64,000 nucleotides of DNA from Desulfomonile sp963700305 (GTDB lineage Bacteria > Desulfobacterota > Desulfomonilia > Desulfomonilales > Desulfomonilaceae), in the NCBI GenBank assembly GCA_963700305.1, contig CAVOXB010000011.1:248001-312000 (forward strand), in the 5' to 3' direction. Every line of letters begins with the position of its first letter. Within the stretch, counting starts at the first letter, position 1. This document shows positions 1 through 10,101 of the stretch, in pieces. Below the pieces are notes generated by a model. The model had not been told where the DNA came from and ran no database searches. It saw nothing but the letters and a program-made list of their open reading frames with translations. A program made the translations under genes and the position numbers.

Positions 1-1616
1 CTTGCACCCCTTGCAGATTTCCGCGTCTATTCTGAGCGGTTTGTCCGGCAGGATGCGTTCCGTCTTCAAAAGAGCACAAGGCGCACGGGTAATTACGAGC
101 GAAGGCTCGGGCGCTTCCAATTCTTCGGCGATCACCTTTTCGGTTTCCTTAACATTATAGGGATTTATAGTGCGAATCCTCTTGAACCCGAAAGCTTCCG
201 CCACTTTTTCGATACTCGCCGAAATAGTGGGGTCCTGTCTGAGTGTGAACCCGGTGCCCGGGTGAGGTTGAGCACCAGTCATTGCCGTCGTCCTATTGTC
301 CATTATGACGACTGTCGTCGAGCCTCCGTTGTAGGCAAGTTCAAGGAGCGGGGTCATGCCGGAATGAAAGAATGTGGAATCCCCGATTACCGCTACTGCT
401 TTGCCCTTAGCCAGATCCCCAAGGCTTCTATCCAAGCCGGACGCGATTCCGATTCCTGCGCCCATGCAAAGGCAATTGTCAAGCATAGCGACCGGAGGCA
501 ACGCGCCGAGAGTGTAACAGCCTATGTCGCCCGCAACGTAAACTTTGTTCTTTTTCAACGCTGTGAAAGTGGCCCTGTGGGGACACCCCGGACACATATT
601 GGGAGGCCTGAGAGGCAAATCCATGTCAATGGGGCCGATGCTCTTTGCCGTGGACGCGCCTGTAAGCGCTTTTTCCACTTTTTCGGTCGAAAGCTCTCCG
701 CACATACCGGTGAGTTCTTTGCCTTCAACCTTTATCCCCATGAGTCGGATCGCTTCTTCAGTAAAAGGATCTAACTCCTCTATAACAACGACTCTCTTCA
801 CTTTGGAGGCGAAATCGCGGATCATCTTTTCAGGAAGCGGCCAGACCATACCCAGCTTCAGAAAGGACGCATTTGGCAATGCCTCTCGAGCGTACTGGAA
901 AGCGATGCCCGAGGCAATAATTCCGATGGAATCATCCCCCATCATGATCTTGTTATAGGGAAATGTCTCAGCGAACGCCGCAACATCCTTGAGCCTCTGT
1001 TCCACCACGGGGTGACGCTTCCTTGCCATTGCGGGAAGCATGACGAATTTCATGGGGTCTTTTTTGAGGCCAGTTTTTTGGAACCTTCCACCCTGGGTTT
1101 GGTCTCCACCAGTGACATGGAGTGGGAAACTCTGGTAGCGCTGCGCAAGATCACTGGGGTGTCAAACTCTTCGCTTATGCGCAAAGCTTCACCCACCAGG
1201 TCTTTTGCCTCCTGGCTGTCTGATGGCTCCAGGCAAGGGACCTTCCCGAATTTCGCATAATTGCGAGTGTCCTGCTCGTTCTGGGAAGAATGCATTTCGG
1301 GATCGTCGCATACCACGATCACCAATCCGCCGTTAACTCCTGTGTACGAGAGAGTCATAAAGGGATCTGCAGCCACATTGAGCCCAACATGTTTCATTGC
1401 CGCCATGGCTCTGGCGCCTCCATATGCTGCTCCTGCTGCGATCTCTAGGGCCACTTTCTCGTTTGGGGCCCACCCAGCTCGAATTTCTGGGTAGCGCTCG
1501 CCAATGTACTCCAGAATTTCAGTGCTGGGAGTTCCCGGGTAAGCCGAGGCCAATCGGACGCCGTATTCGTAGGCCCCTTGCGCAATACCTTCATTTCCTG
1601 ACATTAGCTGTTTCAC
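1..1616 (-). CDS. iorA: Indolepyruvate:ferredoxin oxidoreductase alpha subunit, frameshifted and cut by window edge
   Basis: Thiamine-diphosphate enzyme that oxidatively decarboxylates aryl-pyruvates to aryl-acetyl-CoA with ferredoxin as acceptor; it pairs with IorB. The N-terminal part reads KQLMSGNEGIAQGAYE, then YPGTPSTEI and APNEKVALEIAAGA, all typical of the IorA pyrimidine-binding half. After 1059 the match continues in another frame (MKFVMLPAMARKRHPVV, then MCPGCPHRATF and GDIGCYTLG, the TPP-binding half), and the edge cuts inside the C-terminal ferredoxin domain at ICKGCK. The break is a run of six A (1060-1065, read on the minus strand) where seven would keep the frame; the stop of the first frame is at 1050-1052. 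I start at GTG 1616, because AGGTG lies 8 bases upstream and the family starts at this KQL; an ATG at 1682 has no support. Most likely a base-calling error; see finding on A-AAA-AAG slippage. Confidence 0.9.
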
Positions 1617-2003
1617 GGCTGCTTCACCTTTCCTTGATCTTCCGGCAGTGCCGGCTATTGAACCCGCGAAGGGGGGATTCACGTTGAGAGTCGTATGCGG
1701 TCTTGTTCATGTTTTCTTGTGGATTCCTGGGATGGAGCAGAACCGCCAACAACATCCTAAACTCGGTTTGGTGTCGTGTCAAGAATTTCAGTGAAATGTG
1801 GATATGGTCGCGGGTCATAAATGAGTGCGTCGTGGAGTTTAGCCGCATTAGAAAGGCTCAAGAATAACATCGAAGCATAGGATTCATAGAGATCGCGGTT
1901 CAGCATCATGAAATTGGCAGCTTGTGCTAGTCTCTCTCGCGTCCGCTCTCATTCCCAGATTCACACCTTATGAGAGTAAATCAACAGATTGCTCAAACAC
2001 GAT

Positions 2004-2080
2004 CGTCATTGCGAGGAGCAAAGGGGACGAAGCAATTCCCGCCCCTGTGACTTGAGATAGCTTCGCTTATGGGGGTTGCC
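2004..2080. repeat. Dispersed palindromic repeat, family A (copy 1)
   Basis: Imperfect palindrome with arms GTCATTGCGAGGAGCAAAG and GAAGCAAT facing TTGAGATAGCTTCGCTTAT. Related copies lie at 24158-24186 (partial), 40428-40510 and 46950-47020. It lies in the 800-base gap between iorA and the L,D-transpeptidase gene, in which I see no gene. Confidence 0.6.
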
Positions 2081-2111
2081 AAAATTAATGTCCGATTGAG
2101 GAAACAAGATT

Positions 2112-2201
2112 TAGTAGCTGCCGGCCTCCGTGCCGGCAGACCCTATCTAAACAGTCAATGATTGCTTTATGATGGCCCGACAAGTGATGCCGGGCCCTAC
2201 G
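2112..2201. repeat. Paired short hairpins in intergenic DNA
   Basis: Two small palindromes sit close together: GCCGGC-ctccgt-GCCGGC near 2120-2137 and GGCCCG...CGGGCC near 2174-2196. Both look like members of dispersed extragenic repeats rather than transcription terminators, since no T-run follows. No other copy with this exact sequence was noticed in the window. Confidence 0.35.
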
Positions 2202-2420
2202 AATTTGTTCCGATTCGGCTGCAAGACAAGCGTCACAACTTTTGGCAACCGCTTACTCACGATGATCGGTTGGGAGCAGGCTTTCCAGAAGGCCCCACAA
2301 TAGTAGTCCGGCCCCTATTGACTCCAGGCTTAACCTGATATTCTTTTTTTTATGTTGATTTTTACAGCGTAAAATGCTAAATATACATAACTATTTTATT
2401 CATGTGAGCGCGAGAAAACC

Positions 2421-3297
2421 ATGTTGCGTATTTTGACGATTTTGGGTGTGGGGTTGTTGGTGAATTTTTCTTGTTTGCTCAATGCCTTATCGGCCGACTC
2501 AGGGGCCAGGGCACGTACCGAAGAACCTGCGTATGCCGGGACTCTCACTGGAAGTCTAGGAGACCTTCTCTTCAAGGATATCCTCATCGCAGGCGCACGG
2601 ACTGAAGAAAAATCGCCTCCGGGCCGGGCTAGAGTAGCAGCGAGTCCGGCGCTTATGGACCGCGGGCAAATGGAGTCTGTGCTCGGATCGTCCGGCAGCA
2701 TGGCTTCAGTCGGGAATCTGCCGAACGTCCCGGATATCAAATCCGTTGAGGCGAAGTACATTTTCCTGGAGATAGAAGTCAGCCATTCCATGCATACTTT
2801 CAAGCTCCAGGGTGTTACCTCTTCAGGGAATAAAGACATTTTGAAGGAGTGCAAAATCGGGCTCGGGTCATCGGAATTTCCAACACCGGTGGGGACGTAC
2901 TTTGTGACGCATATTTTCGACGATAACCCCTGGTGGATACCTCCAAAGGACCGCGCCTGGGCCGCGGGCGATTCTCCCAGTAGGACCGTTTACGGAGGCA
3001 CAATGGCCCCGTTGCTGAAGAAGAGACCGCTCAGCAGGAAGAGACTTTCGGATCCTGAAGACATGATAGAAGGCCCGATGAAATTCGATGATTATGGTTA
3101 TCGCTTTCACGGGACAAACGCGCCTCGCAGCATAGGGCACAACCAATCCCATGGTTGCGTCAGAATGCTATCCGCGGATGCGCGCCATGTTCGCGTCATT
3201 GATCAAAGACTATGTTGGAAGTGCCGATCGCCGCGAATCGGAAAACGGCACTTTCGTGATACTTAATGCTCCGGTTAGACTCAACCTCATAAAATAA
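2421..3297 (+). CDS. YkuD-type L,D-transpeptidase, frameshifted near the C-terminus
   Basis: Exported enzyme that makes or attaches 3-3 peptidoglycan cross-links. A signal peptide covers residues 1-25 (hydrophobic ILGVGLLVNFSCLLNALSA). The catalytic domain occupies the C-terminal half: GSSEFPTPVGTYFVTHIF, then RFHGTNAP and SHGCVRM, with His244 and nucleophile Cys246. The frame in which the motif lies runs on to 3266 with nonsense, but the frame shifted at about 3178-3190 gives MFASLIKDYVGSADRRES and NGTFVILNAPVRLNLIK, the normal domain end, with a stop at 3295-3297. The lesion is within GCGCGCC and could be a lost GC pair. The catalytic motif itself is upstream of the break. The Shine-Dalgarno before ATG 2421 is weak. 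Confidence 0.8.
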
Positions 3298-3312
3298 GCA
3301 AGTGCCGATCCA

Positions 3313-3344
3313 CTGGGGAGACTTGCTTTTGCGAGTCTCCCCAG
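3313..3344 (+). terminator. Hairpin terminator candidate after L,D-transpeptidase gene
   Basis: Perfect 11-base stem CTGGGGAGACT / AGTCTCCCCAG around a 10-base loop, beginning 15 bases after the corrected stop of the L,D-transpeptidase gene. No T-run follows, so termination is inferred from position and stability only. Confidence 0.5.
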
Positions 3345-3497
3345 TTACGCAAAAACCCTCCATTTTATAAGCAAGCAGGCGATCCGGAAAAACCTTACCG
3401 ATCCGCAATTCCCTGGTCATAAGATTCGAACCGGTCTTAATGCGTTCTTCAGCTTTTGCGTTATAATGCTGCCAATGACAATCAGACGGAGGGAGCG

Positions 3498-4700
3498 TTG
3501 AGAAGAGAAAAACCGCGCATTATCATCTTCTCTGGAAAGGGTGGCGTTGGCAAGACGACTGCAGCAGCTGCGACAGCCTTACGTTGCTCTCAGCAGGGCC
3601 TAAAGACTATTGTGATTTCAATAGACATCGCCCACAGCCTGTCCGACGCGTTTCAGCCTGAGGTCGACCTCCACGATCACAACAGAGGACTGCCGCGACA
3701 AGTAAACGATAATCTTTGGTTTCAGGAACTGGATATCCAGGAAGAACTGGACCGCCATTGGGGAGAAGTATCCAAATACTTGGCCGCGCTGTTAGGCAAG
3801 AGCGGTATCACAGACGTACTTGCAGAGGAATTAGCCATAATCCCAGGAATGGAAGACGTTGTCAGCCTTCTTTATATAAATCAGTATTACAGAGAAAAGA
3901 CGTTCGATGTCATAGTGATCGATTGCGCGCCCACAGGAGAGTCTTTGCGTTTTGTAAGCATGCCGTCCACACTGGAATGGTACATGAAAAAGGTATTTAA
4001 ATTGGAGCGCAACCTGTTCAAGGTTGCACGGCCGTTTGCCAAACGCTTGACTGATATTCCTATGCCCGAGGAAGCATATTTCGAGTCAATAGGAAATCTA
4101 TTCCTTAGGCTTGAAGGAGTTGACGAGGTGCTCCTGGACAGAGAGGTCACATCAGTTCGGCTTGTCACAAACGCTGAGAAGATGGTGGTTCGCGAAACTC
4201 AGCGGGCTTTCATGTATTTCTGTCTTTACGGACTTGTGGTTGACGCGATAATAGTAAACAGGCTGTTTCCACAGACTCTGCAGGAGGCTTATTTCAAGGA
4301 TTGGCTCAACACTCAACAAAGGAGTCTCCAGCAGATAAATCAGATCTTCGATCCAATCCCCATCAGAAAAGTGAATATACTTCAAGATGAAGTAGTCGGC
4401 GTGCCAATGCTGTCCAAAATGGGGGCCCTGATTTATGGCGATATGGATCCGTCCGCAGTGATGCACCAGGACACCGTATATCAGATTGACAAGTCAGAAG
4501 ACGATTATATGCTCAGGATAAAGCTTCCGTTCGTCACCAAAGAACACGTGGACCTTTTCAATGAAGATGGAGACCTGGTGGTACGGATCGGATCATTCAA
4601 GCGCCACGTATTCATTCCGCGGATCCTACTAGGGAGAAAACCAGGAAGGGCCTCGCTGGAGAATAATATTCTCTCCATAGCCTTTCCAAAATCCGCGTGA
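3498..4700 (+). CDS. ArsA/GET3-family ATPase with C-terminal alpha-crystallin-like domain
   Basis: Cytoplasmic P-loop ATPase of the ArsA/TRC40 class. A deviant Walker A (GKGGVGKT, residues 13-20) follows the start directly; the switch II signature DCAPTGESLRF and a long helical insertion with PMPEEAYF are present. The last 80 residues (from YMLRIKLPFVTKEHVDL) form a small beta domain like the ArsA HSP20-like domain, with ILSIAFPK at the end. The 400-residue length is a single ATPase unit, so a dimer is expected. I start at TTG 3498, which has GGAGG 5 bases upstream; an upstream TTG at 3456 lacks such a site. There is no arsenite efflux or repressor gene nearby, so a role in arsenic resistance is not supported; chaperone-like work is possible. 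Followed after 14 bases by a small membrane protein gene. Confidence 0.85.
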   Translation: MRREKPRIIIFSGKGGVGKTTAAAATALRCSQQGLKTIVISIDIAHSLSDAFQPEVDLHDHNRGLPRQVNDNLWFQELDIQEELDRHWGEVSKYLAALLGKSGITDVLAEELAIIPGMEDVVSLLYINQYYREKTFDVIVIDCAPTGESLRFVSMPSTLEWYMKKVFKLERNLFKVARPFAKRLTDIPMPEEAYFESIGNLFLRLEGVDEVLLDREVTSVRLVTNAEKMVVRETQRAFMYFCLYGLVVDAIIVNRLFPQTLQEAYFKDWLNTQQRSLQQINQIFDPIPIRKVNILQDEVVGVPMLSKMGALIYGDMDPSAVMHQDTVYQIDKSEDDYMLRIKLPFVTKEHVDLFNEDGDLVVRIGSFKRHVFIPRILLGRKPGRASLENNILSIAFPKSA

Positions 4701-4714
4701 AACAGGAGAAGCAC

Positions 4715-4954
4715 ATGACCCCAGTTCAATTGATTACAAGAGCGAGCGGCCTCGCGATTCTTTCACTTGCAAGCGGATACCTGCTTTTCAAGAAATATGG
4801 GCCACAGTATGAGGATCTAGCTGCAGCGGGAATTCATATTCGCAAAGGCATCCAGGAACTCCAAAAAGCAGCCGAAGTGGTGATTTTCGGAGCAGGGCCT
4901 TCTGCGGAAGAGCTTAAGAAACAGCGTGAATCAAAAAGAATACTTATTGACTGA
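4715..4954 (+). CDS. Small protein with one membrane segment
   Basis: About 79 residues, starting MTPVQLITRASG at ATG 4715 with AGGAG 8 bases upstream. One hydrophobic stretch (LAILSLASGYLLF, about residues 12-25) is followed by a charged, probably helical tail rich in Lys and Glu. It follows the ArsA-like ATPase gene by 14 bases and is surely co-transcribed. No family is recognised; a membrane anchor or client of the ATPase is only a guess. Confidence 0.7.
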   Translation: MTPVQLITRASGLAILSLASGYLLFKKYGPQYEDLAAAGIHIRKGIQELQKAAEVVIFGAGPSAEELKKQRESKRILID

Positions 4955-5014
4955 GCCATCATGTAAAAATTATCTGTTGGCTATTCGGCTGTGTCGGCCA
5001 GCCAGAATCCAACA

Positions 5015-5969
5015 CTACAAGACCAGTGTTGTGCCTACGGAACTCGTGATAAAAGCATCGGGCAGAGCCTCTGATAAGCGGTGGAGCGCAGACCACCCTG
5101 TGCAATGCGTAGGCATGATGTAGCGAGGATTGATTCTTTCCAGCTCTGCTATGGTATCAGGGATAATTTTCTCGAACAATCCGCCGGTGAGGTGAAATCC
5201 CCCGATCACAGCATGGACTTGTCTGACACCTGTCAATTCCTGTGCATATCGAATAGTATTTATAATGCCGGCATGACCGCAACCTGTCACTACGACCAGC
5301 CCTTTCCCCTTCACGTTCAGAATGACGCACTGATCGTCCATAATTAATGGATCATCCTGCCACACGTCCTCGCGTTTGGCATAGTGTATTGGAAAGCCTT
5401 TCTCAAAATCTGTGACCCGGGGAATTTCACCTGAAACCATTATCATGTCATCCAGAAGAGCGGTAGGTCCGGTATTTTCTATGATTTCGGCGTTCTCTCG
5501 ACGAATATCCATGCCAGGTGGGGTAGAAACGTGGATCTCTTTTCCGGTAGGGAATACAGCCTTGCGTTGCAGGTAAGCATCCGGGTGCAGTACGATTTTC
5601 AAATTTCGGTCTGCGATTTTCTCGACAATACCCGTCAAACCCATGGCATGGTCGAAATGGCCATGGCTCAGGATTATGGCGCGTATCTGCGCCGCGTCGA
5701 TTTCGAGCGCTTCAAAATTATGCAGTACGCCGTCTGTGCTTGCCCCTGTATCTAGAAGTACGATCCCCCTCTTTCTCGTTTTGTTTGACTTTGATGAGTG
5801 CCGAGAACCCATGTTCAGCCTTAGGCAATGGATGATTGTACCATTCCGAGGGAGATTCGAACCGGCGAGCCACCTCTGTGCTCGCGATCAGCAAGTCTAT
5901 GGTGTTGTCCATAATTATCGTGATACGGGCTTCATCGATTTGTGATAATTGAACGGCCGTTTTATTCAT
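5015..5969 (-). CDS. Metallo-beta-lactamase-fold hydrolase, frameshifted
   Basis: Zinc-binding hydrolase of the MBL fold. Signature HGHFDH lies in ILSHGHFDHAMGL; further metal ligands appear in TGCGHAGI, IGGFHLTGG and the terminal MPTHCTGW, which resembles the archaeal-type aminobenzene-phosphate synthase / dihydropteroate-like MBL subgroup. The N-terminal 68 residues, beginning MNKTAVQLSQIDEARITII at ATG 5969 with AGGGGG upstream, lie in a different frame from the rest. The break is a run of five G (5765-5769, minus-strand reading) that would have to be six to give EKEGGIVLLDTGAS. The substrate is unknown. It is convergent with the small membrane protein gene at 4715. Confidence 0.8.
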
Positions 5970-6095
5970 TGTATCCCCCTTTCGTGGCGCAGGTTCTCAA
6001 GCCTGCCTGTTTCGAATTACCAAAAATGGTGGGATGGAAGCGATGCCGCGCGACTCCTGCAAATCGTTCGCCTGAGCCTCCCCCGGTTTACCGGT

Positions 6096-7738
6096 TCAAC
6101 TCGTTCGTTCGAACTTGTAATGCTGCACTATATCCTTGAGCGATCGAGCAAGCTCTTCCAGCCGCCTTGCCTCATTCTCCAGTTGTGTTGAGCCCTCGAC
6201 ACTGCTGTTCATGGCAAGCTCGACGCTTCTCAAAGCTGTCGCGACCTTTTCTACTCTAGCAAATTGCTTGTTGGTGGAGGACGTAATGAGGCCGGCTGCC
6301 CGAGAAAATTCCGCTATACTAACCGACAGCTTTTGGATGGATTCGCCTGCAGTCTCGGACTGCTCAACTCCGCTCTGAACCGCTTTGCTTCCTTCTTCTG
6401 TCGCCATAACCACAGAGCTCACAGATTTCCGAATCTCATGCAGGATCTTGTTTACTCTGTCCGTTGCTTCCCTGGATTGGTCTGCAAGGGACTTGATCTC
6501 CTGAGCCACAACAGCGAATCCTTTGCCGTGCTGACCGGATCGTGCAGCTTCAATTGAAGCATTGACCGCCAGAAGATTGGATTGATCTGCAAGATCCTGG
6601 ACCGCAGCGACTATTTCTTCGACGAATTTGGTGTTGTCGCTAAGCCCCACCACTGCTGTACGGACAATTTCCATCTTTTCCTGTATTAGACCTATTTTCT
6701 TAATCGTTTCACCTGTGGCTTTGGTCCCGGAATCTGCTATTTCGTCCGAATGTCGAGAGTGGTCCTCAACGTTTCGGGAAGTGTCATTTACTACTTTGGC
6801 CGTCTTCTCCATCTCGTTGATGATTACGGTGGTTTCACCGACGGCAGAGGCCGTCTGGGAAGCACTACTGAACAGCTCAGACGCCGCCGCTGCAATCTGA
6901 GTAACTGAAGTAGTCAAGACTTCAATGCCTTCCAGGATGCGCCTGCTATAGTTCGTAAGGTCTTGAGCCATCTCATTGAGAGATGAACCCAGTCTGGAAG
7001 CTTCATCCGAACCTTTAATATCAATTCTCTTTGACAAATCCCCGCTGGTGATGGCTTCCGCCAGTGCAGCGGCCTCGGATATGGGCTTAGAGATTCGACC
7101 TGCCATGAAATAGGTGGTTATCAGCAAAAATGCCGACAACAGAGCCACTCCCGTAAACATTGGAGCTCGAGTCTCTTGGAGCTTTATTTCAGCTTGGGTT
7201 AGATATACGTCCGTAAGGGCCAGTCGGCTCTGTGTCAAATTCTGTGCAACTGAATTCAAGTCCGCAGCAGCAATCAAATCCTGAATCTGAGCTTCGGCTT
7301 TTTCGTCCCTGGGCGTTTTCGAAGTTTCGCTTTGTCTCCTGGAAGCGATGGCAGGTTCCGCTACCTTCGTCTGCCAATTCTGCAGTGCCGTTTCCATGTC
7401 GCGGATTAGTCGTTCTTCCCCAGACGACACGCCGGATGCGACTTCTTCAGTCGCTGTAGTCCGTCTTGGGCGGCTTTGAACCCCTTCCTGTACATATCGA
7501 GGTGTCTTTCGTCCGGTTGTCTGAGATAAGAGCGCAGTCCGGATTCCATCTCGAGGAAGGCTTTCTGAATGACGGCAGCTGCGTGAATGGACTCATGGTT
7601 CTGACGAATTTCCGAAATGGAACTATCCATGTTACTGAGAGCGGCCAAACCGGCTGCGGCCAAAAGAATTAGCACAGTCACAAAGCCTATCGCAGATGTC
7701 ATAAGCTTCGCCCTTATGTTAAGGCTCCTTAGTCTCAA
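6096..7738 (-). CDS. Methyl-accepting chemotaxis protein, frameshifted
   Basis: Inner-membrane chemoreceptor of about 547 residues. A first membrane helix spans residues 12-34 (SAIGFVTVLILLAAAGLAAL), a periplasmic helical sensor domain follows, and a second helix (LLSAFLLITTYFMAG) leads to a HAMP domain (RISKPISEAAALAEAI) and a long cytoplasmic coiled coil with the conserved hairpin tip GKGFAVVAQEIKSLADQSR. The two frames meet at about 7430-7445, where LQRLKK must continue as VASGVSSGEERL; one base is missing. The start is TTG 7738, with AGGAGG five bases upstream. No CheW-binding pentapeptide or CheR tether is seen at the C-terminus (FERTS). No other chemotaxis gene is in the window. Confidence 0.88.
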
Positions 7739-8269
7739 TGTTACCTCCTGGGCATCCGGGTCTTATGGGAATCATGCGCTCAATGGTCTCACATTTGGCG
7801 TTGCAGGCTTTGTGCATAGGACTTGAGAATGCAATAGATGTCCTGATCGTTTGGAAAGAAGCTTTGTCACTGCTCAAACCGAAAGGTACTCTGATGCGTC
7901 CGCTTTAGAACTGTATAAAATAGCGCGGCCGTTTTCAAGTGATTAGATTCTATTTCCTCATCCCATGGTCTGGTCTGTGAACGCATTCCCACGTTAGTTC
8001 GAGAGCCGGACCAGCATAGACCCATCCTGCGCGCACAAATACGCCCTCATAGAAGCGTGGTATGATATTGTGCCTCTCATAAACGGGAATTCTCAATCCT
8101 CGGAAAGTATGCATAATGAGGAATCTTAATCAAACCTCGGCTTGACTCCGCTCCCCTGCTTTGGTAGTAATTTTTGTTCAGGCTTAGACCCCGGCTTACC
8201 GGGCCTTGGGAAAAAGGCCTCTGGCAAACCGCGGAGGAATTCCAAACTACAAGGAATACAGGAGGCTTT
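7739..8269. other. 531-base intergenic region, nothing recognised
   Basis: Lies between the divergently transcribed chemoreceptor and ilvE genes and must hold both promoters. I see no open frame with a ribosome site, no clear T-box or leader peptide for ilvE, and no strong sigma-70 or sigma-54 match. Confidence 0.5.
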
Positions 8270-9340
8270 ATGGGAACATTACCGTGTAACAGGGCGGCCT
8301 CACCCCAATATCAAGAAGACAAGCTCGGATTTGGGACTATTTTCACTGAGCATATGCTTCAGATGAGATATTCAGAGGATGAAGGAGGGTGGCAGACACC
8401 TGAAGTAACTTCTTTCCAGGATCTGATCTTGCATCCGGCAACAATGATGCTCCATTACGGGCAACAGGTTTTTGAAGGCTTGAAAGCGTTCGCCGGAGCT
8501 AATGAAGAAGATATCCTACTGTTCAGGCCTGACATGAATATACACCGATTCAACAAGTCCTGCGAAAGACTGTGTATTCCAACCGTGGATCCGGACTTGT
8601 TCATGAAAGAAATGAGCAAGCTCATAAGGCTGGACAGAGATTGGATTCCAAGGACTCACGGCACTTCGCTTTATGTGCGGCCTACCATAATCGCCACAGA
8701 TCCTTTCCTTGGAGTGCGCCCCTCCAAGCATTACCTGTTTTATATTATTCTTTGCCCTGTTGGCGCGTATTATCCGGAAGGATTCAATCCGGTGAAAATT
8801 GTGGTGACTGACAAATATATACGGGCTTGCAGAGGCGGTTTGGGAGAAGCGAAAACAGCGGCGAACTACGCGGCTTCATTGCTGGCGGCCGAAGAGGCCC
8901 ATGCTCAGGGGTTTACTCAGGTGCTTTGGCTCAACGCGGTGGATAAGCTCTCCATTGAAGAAGTTGGAACTATGAACATTTTCTTCCGAATTAACGGAGA
9001 GGTCATCACTCCTGCTCTAGAAGGCACCATTCTTCCGGGAGTCACACGGGATTCAGTGATCAGGTTCGCCCGTGACATGGGGAACCAGGTCACCGAGCGG
9101 CAAATCACCATAGAGGAAATAGTGCGCGCTGCTGAGACCGGTGCTCTGGAAGAGATTTTCGGTTCTGGAACAGCGGCGGTAATCTCGCCTGTCAGCCATT
9201 TCAGATACAAAGACAAAGATTACATGGTTGCAGACGGGAAAACAGGTCCTGTAGCAAAGAGACTGTTTGACGACCTTACTGCCATGCAGACCGGCCATAA
9301 ACCGGATCCTTACGGGTGGATCGTTAACATTGGCAGGTGA
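8270..9340 (+). CDS. ilvE: Branched-chain amino acid aminotransferase
   Basis: PLP enzyme (fold type IV) for the last step of leucine, isoleucine and valine synthesis. The protein of 356 residues is of the longer, eukaryote-like BCAT class: GQQVFEGLKAF, then the PLP lysine in GEAKTAANY (Lys195), EEVGTMNIFF and TILPGVTRDSVI. I start at ATG 8270, which has AGGAGG 6 bases upstream; a TTG- or GTG-type start further up would add residues with no family match. It stands alone, facing a small gene on the other strand with a shared hairpin between them. Confidence 0.93.
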   Translation: MGTLPCNRAASPQYQEDKLGFGTIFTEHMLQMRYSEDEGGWQTPEVTSFQDLILHPATMMLHYGQQVFEGLKAFAGANEEDILLFRPDMNIHRFNKSCERLCIPTVDPDLFMKEMSKLIRLDRDWIPRTHGTSLYVRPTIIATDPFLGVRPSKHYLFYIILCPVGAYYPEGFNPVKIVVTDKYIRACRGGLGEAKTAANYAASLLAAEEAHAQGFTQVLWLNAVDKLSIEEVGTMNIFFRINGEVITPALEGTILPGVTRDSVIRFARDMGNQVTERQITIEEIVRAAETGALEEIFGSGTAAVISPVSHFRYKDKDYMVADGKTGPVAKRLFDDLTAMQTGHKPDPYGWIVNIGR

Positions 9341-9393
9341 CATGAGAACTTGTAGACAGGATTAGGGAGAATCTTGACGGGACATCCTTCAGG

Positions 9394-9419
9394 CCGGGGG
9401 AACAAATTTGTTTCCCCGG
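9394..9419. terminator. Bidirectional hairpin between ilvE and convergent small gene
   Basis: Nearly perfect 26-base palindrome, CCGGGGGAACAAA / TTTGTTTCCCCGG. It lies 53 bases after the ilvE stop and just past the stop of the convergent gene at 9427, so it can serve both. No T-run. Confidence 0.5.
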
Positions 9420-9426
9420 TCGAGCA

Positions 9427-9591
9427 TCACGCATTCCGGAGCCATCTTTCTATATACAGCCTTAGCTGCTCCATTTTTTCAGACGGAAAATCTTCAATCA
9501 TCTTTTTTATTTCATCGTACTTGGGGTCATCACGGAAACGCCGATATGGCTTTTCAAGTGTCTTTCCCCTGGATGAATTTGCACCGTGCAT
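9427..9591 (-). CDS. Small hypothetical protein, 54 residues
   Basis: Starts MHGANSSRGKTLEKPYRR at ATG 9591 with AGGAG 8 bases upstream and ends in QLRLYIERWLRNA. The middle (DDPKYDEIKKMIEDFPSEK) is strongly helical and reminiscent of short antitoxin-like or DUF2281-like proteins, but without a clear family match. Codon use and the good ribosome site favour a real gene. It is convergent with ilvE. Confidence 0.5.
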   Translation of the reverse strand: MHGANSSRGKTLEKPYRRFRDDPKYDEIKKMIEDFPSEKMEQLRLYIERWLRNA

Positions 9592-9804
9592 CTCCTCGAC
9601 TCCTGATCTCGTTGTGATGAGTTCCAGATGATGGTGCGCTACTTAGTCCAGTAAGGGCGACTTGTCAATGGAAAAGAATGCCCGGAAATGTTTGGACATG
9701 GTCTCAGTTACGATACATCGAGAATGTAAGCGAGCAATCAAAAATCAGAATTAATTGGGCCGTGGACGCCCAGAGAATCTTGTGGAACAGAAATGTGGGG
9801 CGGT

Positions 9805-10089
9805 TCAGTCAAAGGTCCAATCGGTCCAATCCCTTTCTCTAAGAACAGAGCGTTTCCACGTTTCGAGTTTGGGAACCAGGTAAGGAACAAGCCTCAAGGA
9901 ATAGTATTTCGGCATTACGGGAACGCCTAACATGTCTCCGAAAATAGCCAGAAACAGCAGATTCTCCGTAGCGGCTTTTTCCTTGCGAGCGGCCATAACT
10001 GCATCATGTACCGCCATTCCCAGAAAAAATTCTCTTATTGTATCGAAGAAGCTTTTCTTTCTCTTCTGGCTAACATTATCTTCGTTCAC
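9805..10089 (-). CDS. Hypothetical protein, 94 residues
   Basis: Starts at GTG 10089 (MNEDNVSQKRKKSFF) with AAAGGG 5-6 bases upstream. The middle (ATENLLFLAIFGDMLGVPV) is hydrophobic but broken by charges, so a peripheral or single-pass protein is possible; the end is RERDWTDWTFD. It follows the GGCT-like lipoprotein gene by 12 bases and is probably its operon partner. No function recognised. Confidence 0.7.
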   Translation of the reverse strand: MNEDNVSQKRKKSFFDTIREFFLGMAVHDAVMAARKEKAATENLLFLAIFGDMLGVPVMPKYYSLRLVPYLVPKLETWKRSVLRERDWTDWTFD

Positions 10090-10101
10090 AGGATCCCTTT
10101 C

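Noticed and set aside
262..958. Long plus-strand frames over the iorA region
   Set aside because: They are antisense to the TPP-binding half of iorA, which is strongly matched on the minus strand.
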